Source: 2-12-FULL-65-11 sp049679965 (GTDB taxonomy: Bacteria; Acidobacteriota; Vicinamibacteria; Vicinamibacterales; CAVVIG01). Taken from it: a stretch of 6,707 nucleotides of DNA. Each line of letters opens with the position of its first letter. Position 1 is the stretch's first letter. Of the stretch, positions 5,565 to 6,707 are shown piece by piece. A program made the position numbers and the translations under genes. Location: the NCBI GenBank assembly GCA_049679965.1, contig JBAUGX010000239.1, positions 1 to 6,707 of the forward strand, written 5' to 3'. A model generated the notes under the pieces. The model did no database searches and was not told the origin of the DNA. It saw only the letters and a list, made by a program, of their open reading frames with translations.

Positions 5565-5584
5565 GCCGGACCTTCAGGTCCGGC
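5565..5584. repeat. REP-like perfect hairpin C (8-bp stem, TTCA loop)
   Basis: GCCGGACC (5565-5572) and GGTCCGGC (5577-5584) pair perfectly around TTCA, the same loop as hairpin A at 668-687. Both A and C are followed within a base or so by GAGGC. It lies 11 bp past the alcohol dehydrogenase stop, so it may mark the 3' end of that transcript on the minus strand. Confidence 0.8.
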
Positions 5585-5595
5585 GAGGCTCTTCG

Positions 5596-6707
5596 TCAGT
5601 ACGCCTGTTCGTACAGCATGAGCGCAGCCGCCGCATCGAACGGCCGCGGATTGAACGTGCCGGTCCACTGCGCGGCTGCTTCGGCGGCAAGCGTGGCGAG
5701 ATCGTCTCGCGGCACGCCAAGGTCGCCGAGTCTGGCCGGCAATCCGCCGATTCTCGCCAGCGCTTCGAGACGCTCGGCCAGACGCTGGCCTTGCACCCGC
5801 CCGCCATCCAAGCCTGACACGCTCAGCAGCTCACCGTAGCGATAGGCGACCTCCCCGCTGTTCCAGCGCACGACGTGCGGCAGCATGACGGCGATGGCAA
5901 TGCCGTGCGGCGTGCCGTAGTGCGCCGTCAGCGGGTTGGCGCACGCATGCGTCGCGCCGAGCATCGATTGATCGATGGCAATGCCGGCCTCGTGCGCGCC
6001 CACGAGCATGGCGCCGCGGGCGACGAGATCGGCCGGCTCGGTCAGCACGCGCTCGTAATGAGCCTCGAGCAGCCGCCAGGCATCGCGGGCGAAGACGTCC
6101 GAGATCTCGTTGCCGCAGGTGGTGACGTAGGACTCGACGGCGTGCGAGATGGCGTCGTAACCGGCGATCGCCGTCACGGCACGAGGCTGCGAGACGGTCA
6201 CCGCTGGATCGAGAATCGCAGTGCGGAAGGCCGCCTTCGGATCGCCGCACGCCATCTTGGCGTGCGTGTCCGCGTCGGAGATGAGCGCGTAGGCCTGCGC
6301 CTCGCTGCCGGTCCCGGCGGTGGTCGGCACGCCGATTGACGGCAGCATGGGCCGCGAGGCCTTCCCGAACCCCCGGTAGTCGCTCATCGTCCCGCCGTTG
6401 GTCAGGACGAAGTTGATGCCCTTGGCGCAGTCGAGGGAACTGCCGCCGCCAATCGCCACGATCGAGTCCACGGCGCAGGCGGCCGCGTGCGCGCGTCCGG
6501 CTTCGACCATATGTGTGTCGGGGTTGGCGCCGAAGTCGTGAAAGAAGAACGGCGTGATGCCCGCCGCATCGAGGAGCGCCGCACCGCGGTCGACCAGGCC
6601 AGTCGCGACGATGCCGCGATCGGCCACGATGAGCGTGCGCGTGAAAGACAGCTCGCGCGCGAGCTCGCCCAGACGCGCCAGCGCGCCGTCGCCAAACACC
6701 ACGCGCG
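5596..6707 (-). CDS. Iron-containing alcohol dehydrogenase family protein, N-terminus cut by window edge
   Basis: NAD(P)-dependent, metal-dependent oxidoreductase of the group III (Fe-ADH) family, interconverting an alcohol and an aldehyde or ketone in the cytosol. Positions count from the GTG codon at 6702. That GTG begins the first family strand VVFGDGALARLGEL and the frame runs on to the window edge, so about 10-15 residues are probably missing. The nucleotide-binding half has GGGSSLDCAK (85-94) and VPTTAGTGSEA (125-135). The metal ligands are D183 and H187 in GYDAISHAVESY, H252 in GATHACANPL and H266 in TPHG. At 256, where E. coli lactaldehyde reductase FucO has a conserved His (AHPLG), this protein has Asn (ANPLT). 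The stop TGA is at 5598-5596. The exact substrate is not predictable. It is convergent with the HD-GYP gene across the composite repeat. Confidence 0.9.
   Translation of the reverse strand, partial: RVVFGDGALARLGELARELSFTRTLIVADRGIVATGLVDRGAALLDAAGITPFFFHDFGANPDTHMVEAGRAHAAACAVDSIVAIGGGSSLDCAKGINFVLTNGGTMSDYRGFGKASRPMLPSIGVPTTAGTGSEAQAYALISDADTHAKMACGDPKAAFRTAILDPAVTVSQPRAVTAIAGYDAISHAVESYVTTCGNEISDVFARDAWRLLEAHYERVLTEPADLVARGAMLVGAHEAGIAIDQSMLGATHACANPLTAHYGTPHGIAIAVMLPHVVRWNSGEVAYRYGELLSVSGLDGGRVQGQRLAERLEALARIGGLPARLGDLGVPRDDLATLAAEAAAQWTGTFNPRPFDAAAALMLYEQAY

Overview
This is a GC-rich bacterial chromosomal window with dense short intergenic gaps, alternative GTG/TTG starts, palindromic repeats with a TTCA loop, and short period-7 tandem repeats. 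From overall flavour I suspect an Acidobacteriota (Vicinamibacteria-like) soil or sediment bacterium. That is an inference: there is no rRNA or marker gene here to prove it. Both ends of the window cut through a gene.

Layout. (1) Positions 1-2083, plus strand: the C-terminal part of a sodium:solute symporter, a short gap holding a perfect REP-like hairpin, then a complete MFS permease. (2) Positions 2084-2113: a G-rich period-7 tract in the convergent gap. (3) Positions 2114-2804, minus strand: a VapBC-type toxin-antitoxin pair (antitoxin first, ATGA overlap with the PIN-domain toxin), preceded by a perfect 9-bp inverted repeat that looks like its operator. The toxin carries Gly where the third PIN acidic residue should be. 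(4) Positions 2833-4173, minus strand: a membrane-anchored GAF-GGDEF diguanylate cyclase with an intact GGDEF motif and I-site. (5) Positions 4174-4449: a 276-bp divergent intergenic region with nested inverted repeats. (6) Positions 4450-5529, plus strand: an RpfG-like receiver-HD-GYP response regulator with all expected catalytic motifs. (7) Positions 5516-5584: a BIME-like composite of two REP-like hairpins, the first of which supplies the last codons and the stop of the HD-GYP gene. (8) Positions 5596 to the end, minus strand: an iron-type alcohol dehydrogenase, missing only its extreme N-terminus.

How the genes work together. The clearest functional unit is the divergent pair of a c-di-GMP synthase (GGDEF) and a c-di-GMP hydrolase (HD-GYP) sharing one intergenic control region. 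The two transporters may be co-transcribed, but their substrates cannot be read from the sequence. The toxin-antitoxin pair and the REP-like elements are accessory features set between otherwise ordinary housekeeping and signalling genes. I found no RNA gene, CRISPR array, insertion sequence or phage gene. The most unusual items are the altered PIN active site, the composite palindrome that provides a stop codon, and three heptanucleotide tandem repeats.
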